A stretch of DNA of 64,000 bases from JABMQB01 sp963666575 (lineage in GTDB: Bacteria > Bacteroidota > Bacteroidia > Bacteroidales > Prolixibacteraceae), in contig CAXXYG010000005.1 of the NCBI GenBank assembly GCA_963666575.2, positions 62,001 through 126,000 on the forward strand. Reading direction: 5' to 3'. The notes beneath the pieces are model-generated. The model had not been told where the DNA came from, did no database searches, and was given only the letters and a program-made list of their open reading frames with translations. The first letter of the stretch is position 1. Each line of letters starts with the position of its first letter. This document shows, in pieces, positions 16,542-24,637 of the stretch. The translations under genes and the position numbers were made by a program.

Positions 16542-17579
16542 TTAATTAAAACTTACTTTAGAGTTATTTGATAATTTCTGAACTCCATTTACTACTATCC
16601 ACTCACCTGGTTTAAGCCCCGATGTAATAAAAAGCTGGTTGCCTACAAACTTACTCGTGAGAATGTTACGACGACTTACTCTTTGATTTTCTTTGTCAAC
16701 AACAAACACATAATTTACTGCATTCGCATCGGTCATAACCGATTGAACAGGGACGAGAATACCGGCAGGCCCAGTATTCAAAGGCAGGCCAATATTGCAC
16801 ACCATGCCTGGTTTTATCTCCCGATTTTTATTATTAATCCGAAGTTTAACTTCGTAGGTTTTTGAAATTGTATTCGCTACAACACCAACTTTTTCAACTG
16901 TACCTTCAAAAACTTTTCCTTTAATGGCAGGTAATGTAATTTGAGCTATTTGCCCTTTTTTAATGTTATTGATCTCGTTTTCAGGAACTGAAACACGCGC
17001 ATAAATTTCGTCAATAGAAATTAGTTTAAAGGCAGTTATTCCCGGAGTTGCATTTGAGCCAACTTCAATGTTACGGGCTCCAACAATCCCTGAGATTGGC
17101 GCAAGAATGCGGCAATTATCCACGTTTTGTTGTGCTATTTGAGCTGTTGAATTGGCTTGTTCCAATTTTGATTTTATTTCTTCCCATTTAATTTCGGGCA
17201 AACTACCATTATCATAAACCGTTTTGAGCCTGCCATAAGCATCTTCAGCTTGTTTTTCCATTGCTAAAGCTGCATTATATGTACTCTGATACATGGTTTT
17301 GTCCAATTCAGCCAAAACATCTCCTTTATTTACCCTATCGCCTTCTGAAACATAAATGTTGGCGATTGCTGCTGGCAACTTAAAACTTAAGGGAACTGTT
17401 AAAATTGGTTCTATTTGACCACTAAAATAAAGTACCCCATCAGTTTCCTGACTTTCCACTATTTTAATAGCCACCCGGATACTTTCGGGACTTTCATTGC
17501 TACTTGATTGAACTTCTGCTTTTTGTTTACACCCCAAAACCGCAAGTCCAATAACTAATACACTGATTAATTGTTTCAT
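16542..17579 (-). CDS. RND efflux periplasmic adaptor (membrane-fusion lipoprotein)
   Basis: 345 aa starting MKQLISVLVIGLAVLGCKQK, a lipoprotein signal with lipobox VLGC and Cys17. The ATG at 17579 is chosen because an upstream in-frame ATG would place charged residues ahead of the signal peptide. The HlyD/AcrA architecture is clear: first lipoyl half (FKLPAAIANIYVSEGDRVNKGDVLAELD), a coiled-coil hairpin (about 95-150), the second lipoyl half (CRILAPISGIVGARNIEVGS), beta-barrel and membrane-proximal domains. It bridges the RND pump and TolC. It is first gene of the operon, 65 nt ahead of the pump gene and 186 nt after the TetR gene. Confidence 0.88.
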   Translation of the reverse strand: MKQLISVLVIGLAVLGCKQKAEVQSSSNESPESIRVAIKIVESQETDGVLYFSGQIEPILTVPLSFKLPAAIANIYVSEGDRVNKGDVLAELDKTMYQSTYNAALAMEKQAEDAYGRLKTVYDNGSLPEIKWEEIKSKLEQANSTAQIAQQNVDNCRILAPISGIVGARNIEVGSNATPGITAFKLISIDEIYARVSVPENEINNIKKGQIAQITLPAIKGKVFEGTVEKVGVVANTISKTYEVKLRINNKNREIKPGMVCNIGLPLNTGPAGILVPVQSVMTDANAVNYVFVVDKENQRVSRRNILTSKFVGNQLFITSGLKPGEWIVVNGVQKLSNNSKVSFN

Positions 17580-17765
17580 ACTAATTGCTCTTCGTTTAAA
17601 ATACATATATTGTTTTCTGGTCTATTTATCTTCAAAAAAAAGGGGCCATAAATTTGCCCTGTTCCTACATAACACATTTTTAAATTCCTTCTTATAATTC
17701 AACTACAAAACACATATACCACAATACTTATTTTGTTTTTTAGTCGAATCACAAGCAAAAAAAAT

Positions 17766-18353
17766 TTAACAAAAAGTGCGTGGCACTATTAGCTCAACTG
17801 TTTTTGTCATTTTCTCTTCATCGTAGAAACCATACGTTTCAACATTATACATAACAACACCATAAAATGCAGCCAGGAATATTTCAGCAATCCAGGGGAT
17901 ATCTTTCCTTTCAACACTGACATATTCTCCCGAATCATACCCATCTTCCATAATTCGTATAATATAGGATTGTTCAAACTTCATCATTTCAACAAAGTGC
18001 TTCTGAGCTTTTAATTCAGTGATATTATTCCCTATCATTATCCTGTAAAGGTTGGCCTTATTTATTACCTCCTTATGAAATACTTTTACATAAGTCATAA
18101 TTTTGTCCTGCATATTTTTATGCTCCTCCACCCTGTTTTTTACATACTTACGTAAATTAACCATTTCCATTTGCACAACTCCATCAAATACCTCTTCTTT
18201 ATTTTTAAAATAATGGTACAAAGTACTTTTAGCTTTACCACATGCAGCAGCAATTTCATCCATTGTTGTTTTTTTAAGACCAAATTGCTTAAATAACTTT
18301 TGAGCCTGAAGAATGATCTCCTCCCTAATTATTTCATCTTTTGATTGTGCCAT
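17766..18353 (-). CDS. TetR/AcrR-family transcriptional regulator
   Basis: 195 aa from the ATG at 18353 (MAQSKDEIIREEI). The HTH lies at about residues 24-56 (TTMDEIAAACGKAKSTLYHYFKNKEE region), a textbook TetR recognition helix with LYHYF. The C-terminal ligand domain is divergent, as is usual. An in-frame ATG at 18383 exists but falls inside the predicted -7 element, so the later start is preferred. It is upstream of and in the same orientation as the efflux genes, so it probably represses them and itself, released by a pump substrate. The 9-mer TTAGTCGAA occurs upstream of both transcription units and could be part of its operator. Confidence 0.87.
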   Translation of the reverse strand: MAQSKDEIIREEIILQAQKLFKQFGLKKTTMDEIAAACGKAKSTLYHYFKNKEEVFDGVVQMEMVNLRKYVKNRVEEHKNMQDKIMTYVKVFHKEVINKANLYRIMIGNNITELKAQKHFVEMMKFEQSYIIRIMEDGYDSGEYVSVERKDIPWIAEIFLAAFYGVVMYNVETYGFYDEEKMTKTVELIVPRTFC

Positions 18354-18380
18354 TTTTCGACTAATTTCGTTTTGTAGTAG

Positions 18381-18410
18381 CAAAAGTAATGATTTTTATA
18401 TTATCACCAA
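18381..18410 (-). promoter_or_regulatory. Bacteroidota-type promoter of the tetR gene
   Basis: On the minus strand TTG (18410-18408) is separated by 19 nt from TACTTTTG (18388-18381), matching the -33/-7 (TTG, TAnnTTTG) consensus of Bacteroidota sigma-A promoters. The start of transcription would be near 18374, about 20 nt ahead of the ATG at 18353. Confidence 0.65.
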
Positions 18411-18511
18411 CTTTTATTTAAAAAATTTTCCTTCGTAAATACTTGACAGAGGTAAAATAATTATTTGGTGAATCAATAACTTGCTTATACTTTTATCAGG
18501 TAGCATAAAGC

Positions 18512-18519
18512 TACTTTTG
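18512..18519 (+). promoter_or_regulatory. -7 element upstream of the LtaS-like gene
   Basis: TACTTTTG at 18512-18519 matches TAnnTTTG on the plus strand. No well-spaced TTG is seen upstream. Transcription would begin about 10 nt before the ATG at 18536. It is divergent from the tetR promoter, 130 nt away. Confidence 0.45.
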
Positions 18520-18535
18520 TTTATTGGAAATTTTA

Positions 18536-20443
18536 ATGAAGAATTACCTTTACCATATACAGCTGTTTTTTTGCCGTTTTGCTGTAGTCTTGCTAGCTTT
18601 TAGCATTTCAAGGCTCATTTTTTATTTATTTAATATCGATTACTTTGACAACATTAACAATTTAGAGTTAATCAAAATTTTTGTTTCAGGTATCCGATTC
18701 GATATTTCAGCTCTATTTTATTTTAATCTACTTTTTATCCTCTTAAGCCTGATTCCAGGGAATTTTAAAAACAAAAGACCCTACCAAACCATTGTTTTTT
18801 CAATTTTCCTGATTGTAAACTCTGTTTTACTTGCTACTAATTTTATCGACACTAAATTTTTTGACTTTCAACATGCCCGGTTAACGTTTAATATTTTTTC
18901 TTCAGTATGGCTGGGCGAAGATTTTGTAACCTTACTGCCACAATTTATTTTTGATTTTTGGTATCTGATTGTCATTTGGATTATATCCATAATTCTTTTA
19001 TTCAAATTTTACCCACGGTTTAAATACAACACATACCAAACTCAACCACTAAAAATAAAAGCATTATTCTATCAATCAATACTATTCATTGTGTTATTAC
19101 TAGTTGGTTTGGTTGGAGGGCGGGGTGGATTGCAGCTAAAACCACTCAGAGTTATTCATGCTACCAAATATACATCATCGAAAAATATCCCATTAGTCTT
19201 AAATTCACCTTTTACCATAATGAAGACCATTGGTTCAAAATCGTTTGAGCCAAACAAATATTTTACATCCGAACAATTGGATTCGATATATTCACCATTA
19301 CAAAAACCAGCTAATCAGATTCAAAAAAAATCTCCAAACATAGTTCTCATTATTATGGAGAGCTTTTCGAAAGAATATATAGGTGCTTTAACCGGGAAAA
19401 AAGGATACACTCCATTCCTTGATTCACTCATAACTAAAAGCCTTGTTTTCCCCAATTCATTTGCCAATGGCAAACGCTCCATTGAAGCCATGCCATCGAT
19501 AATTTCGGGCCTGCCGGCACTCACAGAAGAAGCATATATTACCTCTTCATTTTCGACAAACACCATTCACTCTATCCCGAATCAACTAAAAAAAGAGGGA
19601 TATTATACAGCCTTTTTCCATGGAGGTAAAAATGGGACAATGGGATTTGATCAGTTCGCACAAATTGCAGGATTTGACAACTATTTTGGAATGAATGAAT
19701 ACCCGACAACATATGATTATGATGGCCGATGGGGAGTTTATGATGAACCGTATTTAAACTATTTTGGAAACACACTGAATAGATTTCAAGAACCGTTTTT
19801 TGCATCGGTATTTACACTTACATCGCACCATCCTTATAAAATTCCAGAAAAATATAAAGGCAAATTTCCAAAAGGGACTTTAAACATTCATGAAAGTATT
19901 GGATATACTGATTATTCTTTAAGGCAATTTTTTGAATCGATTAAAGATAAAAACTGGTACAACAACACCTTGTTTATATTAACAGCCGACCATACAGCCC
20001 AGGCAGAAAGCCCGTTTTACAAAAATAAGATTGGGAACTATGCTATCCCTTTATTATTTTTTCATCCAAACGATTCAACTTTTATGGGGCAATCGATAGT
20101 AATTTCTCAACACACAGATATTTTTCCGACAATAATGGAATATTTAAAAAGCAATCAACCGTACGTTTGTTTTGGGAATAGCTTATTAAATGATTCTGCA
20201 GCCCATTTTACAGTCAATTATATGAATGGCATATATCAACTATTCGAAGATGGTTATTTGCTTCAATTTGATGGTAATAAGCCGGTTGGTTTTTTCGACA
20301 TAAAAAACGATAGCCTTTTACAACAAAACCTTATCTCCAACTTCCCAAATATAAATGTATTTGAAAACAAACTCAAAGCAATAATTCAATCGTACCACGG
20401 ACGAATTGCCACTAATAATTTAACTATAGGGCCAGCAAACTAA
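18536..20443 (+). CDS. LTA synthase-family (MdoB/LtaS-like) sulfatase-fold transferase
   Basis: 635 aa. About five membrane helices in the first 200 residues anchor a periplasmic alkaline-phosphatase/sulfatase-fold domain (about 260-580). Metal-site residues are recognisable: Glu in IVLIIMESFSKE, the nucleophile region ANGKRSIEAMPSI where Ser probably replaces the LtaS Thr, and Asp-His in LTADHTAQ. In Gram-negative Bacteroidota such proteins transfer phosphoglycerol or related head groups to periplasmic glycans or lipids. A true lipoteichoic-acid role is unlikely. ATG at 18536 is used instead of a TTG 12 nt upstream. The gene is divergent from tetR, and no functional link to the efflux operon is implied by sequence. 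Confidence 0.85.
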   Translation: MKNYLYHIQLFFCRFAVVLLAFSISRLIFYLFNIDYFDNINNLELIKIFVSGIRFDISALFYFNLLFILLSLIPGNFKNKRPYQTIVFSIFLIVNSVLLATNFIDTKFFDFQHARLTFNIFSSVWLGEDFVTLLPQFIFDFWYLIVIWIISIILLFKFYPRFKYNTYQTQPLKIKALFYQSILFIVLLLVGLVGGRGGLQLKPLRVIHATKYTSSKNIPLVLNSPFTIMKTIGSKSFEPNKYFTSEQLDSIYSPLQKPANQIQKKSPNIVLIIMESFSKEYIGALTGKKGYTPFLDSLITKSLVFPNSFANGKRSIEAMPSIISGLPALTEEAYITSSFSTNTIHSIPNQLKKEGYYTAFFHGGKNGTMGFDQFAQIAGFDNYFGMNEYPTTYDYDGRWGVYDEPYLNYFGNTLNRFQEPFFASVFTLTSHHPYKIPEKYKGKFPKGTLNIHESIGYTDYSLRQFFESIKDKNWYNNTLFILTADHTAQAESPFYKNKIGNYAIPLLFFHPNDSTFMGQSIVISQHTDIFPTIMEYLKSNQPYVCFGNSLLNDSAAHFTVNYMNGIYQLFEDGYLLQFDGNKPVGFFDIKNDSLLQQNLISNFPNINVFENKLKAIIQSYHGRIATNNLTIGPAN

Positions 20444-20541
20444 TTCGATGTTTGAAAAAATTTTATAAATCCCTTCATAAACTTTGTGTAAAAAAACGGA
20501 TATGAACCAATACAAATAAGTTTTCCCACATAAGAAATATG

Positions 20542-20549
20542 TAAATTTA
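20542..20549 (+). promoter_or_regulatory. Possible -7 element before the HisI-like gene
   Basis: TAAATTTA at 20542-20549, followed by GCAAG, is one base from TAnnTTTG and lies 24 nt before the ATG at 20573. A clear -33 TTG is absent. It is supported mainly by position in the 129-nt gap after the LtaS-like gene. Confidence 0.35.
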
Positions 20550-20572
20550 GCAAGAACTAAAAAAAAGAGACA

Positions 20573-20962
20573 ATGGCTAAAGAATATACAAACGAGCTAA
20601 TGATTGATTTTGGTGAAAATGGGGAAAAACTTATCCCTGTTGTGACTCAGGATTTTACAACCAAAGAGGTATTAATTCTGGCATTTGCCAATAAGGAAGC
20701 CTTCGACGAAACACGTCGGAGTAAATATGCAACCTACTATAGCCGTAGCCGTAACGAACTCTGGAAAAAAGGATTAACATCGGGCGATTTATTACGTGTG
20801 AATGAAATCAGAATCAACTGCGAACAAAATTCATTGCTTTACATGGTTACTCCTGAAGGAAAAGGAGCCTGCCACGCAAAAAATGATAATAACAAACCAT
20901 ATAATTCATGTTATTACCGAAAAATCACAGATTCAGGTGATTTAAAAATTGTTGGCGAATAA
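20573..20962 (+). CDS. HisI-like protein (phosphoribosyl-AMP cyclohydrolase family, divergent)
   Basis: 129 aa with the fold signature of phosphoribosyl-AMP cyclohydrolase: an FTTKEVLILAFANKEAF start, YYSRSRNELWKKGLTSGD at 55-72 and CHA...SCYYRK at 100-117. Canonical HisI reads W-x-KG-x-TSGH and D-C-D-x-D; here the His is Asp72 and the metal-binding triad is Asn82-Cys83-Glu84-Gln85-Asn86. The last two cysteines (Cys100, Cys113) are 5 residues further apart than in E. coli HisI. The cysteines are kept, so zinc binding is plausible, but the Mg site is altered. HisI hydrolyses the adenine ring of N1-phosphoribosyl-AMP; this protein may act on a related nucleotide. It is followed after 13 nt by a HisG-like gene, with no other his genes nearby. 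Confidence 0.75.
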   Translation: MAKEYTNELMIDFGENGEKLIPVVTQDFTTKEVLILAFANKEAFDETRRSKYATYYSRSRNELWKKGLTSGDLLRVNEIRINCEQNSLLYMVTPEGKGACHAKNDNNKPYNSCYYRKITDSGDLKIVGE

Positions 20963-20975
20963 ATATCAAAAAAAA

Positions 20976-22022
20976 ATGAACGAAGAAAAACTTGTGATAG
21001 GAATGCCAGCCGGGTCGTTGGCAAATCCCAAAAGAGGAGGAAATTTAATTCACCTGCTAAATAATGCCGGATTTGAAACCAAAGGTTATGAATCAGGCGG
21101 ACCAACAGAATTTAAAGCCATGAACTATTTATTTGGGTGGGATGGGCGCCCGCAGGAATTCGGATCGCAATTAGCTGTCGATGAACTGGATGTGGCAATT
21201 GCTGGCGACGACTGGATAAAAGAACGTGTGTTGGAACTAAAACTTGAATACAATACTGAAGCTAAAATTGAAAAAATACTTTCGCTTAACAGAGGTGGAG
21301 TTAGGTTAGTGGGTATAGTAAATAAAGAGGTAACCGGTTCAGTAACTGATTATCTACTCCAATTATGCCAAAATAAAAACATCATTACGGTAGTATCTGA
21401 AATGCCATACATTGCCCTTGATTGGATTCAGGGAAAATTAAAAGAAATTGGAAAGTTTGATGAATTTTCAGCATTCAGTGTCCAAAAATACAAAACTCCC
21501 CCCAAAATCTCAAAGGGAATTATTATTTATGAAACCTGGGGTAAAACCGAAGCCAAAGTTAAAAACCATGGAGCTGATTTAGGTGTTGAAATAACACAAT
21601 CAGGTGGAGCTATCAGAAATTATGGATTAACTATTTCGGAAGAAATTATGTCATCAGAAACCGGAATTTATATTAACCCTAAACTAAAAAATGACGGCAA
21701 AAAAACGGAGCTTCTTAAAATGTTCTTACTCAATTTATATGGAAGTGTTTATGCTGAAAACAAAGTGATGATTTTGTTTAATGTAGCAAATGAAAATATT
21801 CCGGAAATTGAGAACTATTTAAAAACCAACAACCTCTTCGCCGATGAGCCAACTATAAGCAAAGGGCTTACTCATGCGCAATTCAGTATTCAGGTCGATA
21901 TTAAAAACCAAAATTTACCATTGGCAAAAATCAGATTCGAACTAGCTACAAAAAAAGCGGTTAATATTGATACAATACCTATTGAATCGTCTATTCCAAG
22001 TATTGATGTTTTAGGATTTTAA
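20976..22022 (+). CDS. HisG-like protein (ATP phosphoribosyltransferase family, divergent)
   Basis: 348 aa from the ATG at 20976. Regions align with HisG: the N-terminal strand VIGMPAGS in place of KGR[LM], the RPQEFGSQLAVDELDVAIAG segment (58-77) matching the HisG RPxDIP...DLGITG motif, VVSEMPYIALDW (139-150), and the PRPP loop area. Canonical loops read (E/S)TG(T/S)TLRxNGL; here it is TQSGGAIRNYGL (207-218), losing the usual Thr-Gly-Thr. A C-terminal domain (about 255-348) resembles the regulatory ACT-like domain of long HisG. Together with the HisI-like partner this suggests a two-step reaction on a purine nucleotide: N1 phosphoribosylation, then ring opening. Whether it serves histidine synthesis or another pathway is open. 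TTG codons upstream in frame are rejected as starts. Confidence 0.72.
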   Translation: MNEEKLVIGMPAGSLANPKRGGNLIHLLNNAGFETKGYESGGPTEFKAMNYLFGWDGRPQEFGSQLAVDELDVAIAGDDWIKERVLELKLEYNTEAKIEKILSLNRGGVRLVGIVNKEVTGSVTDYLLQLCQNKNIITVVSEMPYIALDWIQGKLKEIGKFDEFSAFSVQKYKTPPKISKGIIIYETWGKTEAKVKNHGADLGVEITQSGGAIRNYGLTISEEIMSSETGIYINPKLKNDGKKTELLKMFLLNLYGSVYAENKVMILFNVANENIPEIENYLKTNNLFADEPTISKGLTHAQFSIQVDIKNQNLPLAKIRFELATKKAVNIDTIPIESSIPSIDVLGF

Positions 22023-22045
22023 ATTTTCGCATTGAAAAACATTAC

Positions 22046-22081
22046 ATAACCTGGGCTTTTTTTAATATAAGCTCAGGTTAT
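22046..22081. terminator. Terminator-like hairpin after the HisG-like gene
   Basis: ATAACCTGGGCTT (22046-22058) pairs with AAGCTCAGGTTAT (22069-22081), 13 bp with one G-U. The T-run is in the loop rather than after the stem, so termination efficiency is uncertain, but position 24 nt after the stop fits. Confidence 0.6.
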
Positions 22082-22912
22082 TCGAATACTTCTACTATAC
22101 ATTTCCAGATATTATATTCAACCAAACTGTAAATTCAACAATTAGTTACTCTATAACTAATCCTCCAGCAAACGCCTATACTTCTGAATAAGAAACACTT
22201 AACCCAAACAACAAAATTTCAGTAAGGCATTTTATTCAGAAAAATCAGGTTTCCCCTTATTCTTTTTCAATACACTCCTCCATATATTTGTTATAGAAAC
22301 AAACAACCAGAAGCTTTTAAAGTAAAACACTTTTGGTAATTTTAAAACAAAAAGATTATTCAGCAAATAATAAAGACAATGGGTTTTAGTGTTTAATGTT
22401 TTTAGATTTTTTTTCATAAATAGTAACAAAGGCTCGGTTTTCCGAGCCTTTGTTATTTAAAACACAACATTAAAATACTTTACCTCTCAAAATAAAAAGC
22501 CGAAAAAAATATTCGATTTATTGGATAATAAATAATTCGAAATTGAAAAAACATAAGCCGCTTTTATTTGTAATAACTTTAAAAGTTATTTGTTGTAACG
22601 AACCAAAAAAGCTTTTTTTTCTATCGGCGAAATATTGAAAACAAAAATTATTAATTTTTAAGAATGGTTTATTGCTCACCAGTAGAATATAAATACATAT
22701 GATCCTGCAACTTAACTAAATAAAGACCTTGTTTCGAGGATAAATACAACTTCCTTGATTTTGTTGATTGGAATGATTAATTTTAGCTATAGTATGAGTA
22801 TAAAAAATGAGGTCAATTTATTTATTTTTTATATCTGCTCATTGAATTTTTTATTTGAGAAGAATTTGGAATAAACAATTTATAAAGAAGATTATTGAAT
22901 TCTAGTAAAGAT
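22082..22912. other. 830-nt intergenic region with two dyads, no gene seen
   Basis: AT-rich DNA between the HisG-like gene and the sensory cluster. It contains a perfect 14-bp hairpin, TAACAAAGGCTCGG (22424-22437) with CCGAGCCTTTGTTA (22442-22455) and a TTTT loop. It also holds a 9-bp dyad, AATAACTTT/AAAGTTATT, at 22572-22590, which could be an operator. A 65-codon minus-strand reading frame at 22232-22429 has AT-driven composition and was not accepted as a gene. The promoter of the sensory cluster is presumably in the last 150 nt, but no convincing TAnnTTTG/TTG pair was found. Confidence 0.5.
22424..22455. terminator. Perfect 14-bp hairpin
   Basis: A 14-bp uninterrupted stem with a 4-nt T loop. 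Downstream on the plus strand is TTTAAAACAC, on the minus strand CTATTTATGAAAAAAAA, so neither side has a clean U-tract. It may be a bidirectional transcription barrier between the hisIG-like unit and the sensory cluster, or a REP-type palindrome. Confidence 0.5.
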
Positions 22913-24358
22913 ATGAAACTCAGAAAAAATAAATCAACCAGCATTAAAAAAAGTGTTTTTTATTCCCTAATATCGATTATTACAATATCAATAGTGTTGT
23001 TAAGTGCCATATGGTATTTTAATAAAAAACAAGAATTAATCAATACTACGGAATACATTAAATCACAACAATTAAACCAACAAAAAGAATACCTGAAGGA
23101 AGAAGTAAACCGCGCAATTGACTACATCACTTTTACCTTGGAATTCCATCCACAAAATAATATCGATACGCTAAAAAACGAAATTCTGGAATATCTGGCC
23201 AGAATTAGGTTAAAATACAGAGGGTATATTTTTGTTAATACCATCGAAGGGCAAGCACTTGTTTTTGATGGGTATAAATTAAATGAGTATAAAAATATTG
23301 TGGATATGACTGATCCTGATGGCATAAGGCTATTTGACCTGGAAAAAAAAGGCTATTTTTTACCCGATGGGCTTTATTTTGATTATTCGTTTAAAACAAT
23401 TAATTCAAATATTCCTGAAGCAAAAATTTCGTATGTTAAAGGTTATGAAAATTGGGGTTGGATAATTGGTGCTGGTTTTTATAAATATGAACCTACTCAA
23501 GAAATCAATTATATTGAAGAAGAATATAAATCACGATTCAGAAAAGATGGATTATTCATTCTTCTGCTTTCAATATTCCTAATAGTTGCCAGTTATTTTA
23601 TTGTCCGCCACATCGATTACCGTTTATTTTGGCAAATTAATATTTTTAAAAGATTTTTAAAAGATGCTGCAAAAAGTGACCAGTTAATTGATTTGCAATC
23701 AATACAATTTACTGAATTAAAAGCTATTGGGAAATCGATAAATCAAATGATAATCGAGAAAAATGACTTGACCAACCAAATAATTGAGAAAGACAAAAAC
23801 CTAAAATCGATATTTGAAGCGGCCGACAATATTGGATTTATTTTTACTGACCTTGGCGGCGAAGACACAATTATAAAAGAATTTAGCCCGGGAGCCGAAA
23901 AAATATTCAAATACAAAAAGGAAGAAATAATTTCAAAGAAAATTGCCCTCCTACATCCAGCCAAAGATATTCCCAATTTTTTAAAAATGCAGGAGTTATT
24001 AAAAAAAGGACTACATGGTTTTCACGGAGAAACAACCCTTATCCGAAAAAACAATAAGCCATTTGATGCATTTTTTACAATATACCCGCACTTTAAAGAA
24101 AATAAGATTGTTGGAACAATAGGTATAACAATTGATATAACTAAACGCAAAACAGTTGAAAGGGAACTTGAAAAATTAAAAAAGAACCTCGAAAAAATAA
24201 TTGAAAAAAGAACTTTAGAGCTGGAGTCAAAAAATGAAGAATTGCTTAAATCCAATAAAAAACTCGAAAATTTTAATCAACTATTTATTGGCCGCGAATT
24301 CAGAATAAAAGAACTAAAAGACAAAATTAAAATACTGGAAAAACAAATTAAATCCTAA
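22913..24358 (+). CDS. Membrane sensor with periplasmic Cache domain and PAS domain, no kinase
   Basis: 481 aa from the ATG at 22913; a TTG 18 nt upstream is in frame but less likely. TM1 spans about residues 17-38. A periplasmic single-Cache-type domain follows (about 60-195) with the characteristic GYIFVNTIEGQALVFDG, DPDG and WGWIIGAGFYKY segments. TM2 spans about 215-235. After a short linker comes a PAS domain (about 295-410) and a long coiled coil to the end. No HisKA or HATPase domain exists, so it cannot autophosphorylate; it must signal through its coiled coil. The C-terminus (FNQLFIGREFRIKELK) resembles the tail of the REC-PAS protein encoded further down. It is the first gene of the sensory cluster. 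The Cache ligand is unknown; small organic acids are common. Confidence 0.82.
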   Translation: MKLRKNKSTSIKKSVFYSLISIITISIVLLSAIWYFNKKQELINTTEYIKSQQLNQQKEYLKEEVNRAIDYITFTLEFHPQNNIDTLKNEILEYLARIRLKYRGYIFVNTIEGQALVFDGYKLNEYKNIVDMTDPDGIRLFDLEKKGYFLPDGLYFDYSFKTINSNIPEAKISYVKGYENWGWIIGAGFYKYEPTQEINYIEEEYKSRFRKDGLFILLLSIFLIVASYFIVRHIDYRLFWQINIFKRFLKDAAKSDQLIDLQSIQFTELKAIGKSINQMIIEKNDLTNQIIEKDKNLKSIFEAADNIGFIFTDLGGEDTIIKEFSPGAEKIFKYKKEEIISKKIALLHPAKDIPNFLKMQELLKKGLHGFHGETTLIRKNNKPFDAFFTIYPHFKENKIVGTIGITIDITKRKTVERELEKLKKNLEKIIEKRTLELESKNEELLKSNKKLENFNQLFIGREFRIKELKDKIKILEKQIKS

Positions 24359-24370
24359 ATTAATTCAACC

Positions 24371-24421
24371 ATCTGCATTTGTAAACATTAAAATACTGAC
24401 AATTATAACGTGCAGATTTTT
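24371..24421 (+). terminator. Weak terminator candidate
   Basis: ATCTGCA (24371-24377) can pair with TGCAGAT (24411-24417), followed by a T-run. The 33-nt loop makes it weak. It lies 13 nt after the Cache-PAS gene stop, in a 279-nt gap that otherwise shows nothing definite. Confidence 0.3.
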
Positions 24422-24637
24422 GACTCCTAAAAACTACTTCCAATTACTAAAAACACAAAGCTTTATACAAATACCTACCAATTTTTGCCATATGCCAAAC
24501 TGATTTTATCCTCCGATTCCTTAAAATAACGGGCATATTTATTTTATCTACCGTTAAGAGCGGAATTAAAATAAATATTTCATAATTTAAAGTCAATTAT
24601 TAAGGAACCGTTTTTATAATTTTCATAAAAATGGAAA

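Noticed and set aside
17580..17765. Promoter of the efflux operon
   Set aside because: No TTG/TAnnTTTG pair with correct spacing could be found on the minus strand, so none is called, though a promoter probably exists there or upstream of tetR.
22232..22429. 65-aa minus-strand ORF next to the 14-bp hairpin
   Set aside because: Composition follows the local AT bias, it contains no recognisable signal or motif, and it overlaps no regulatory signal that would express it.
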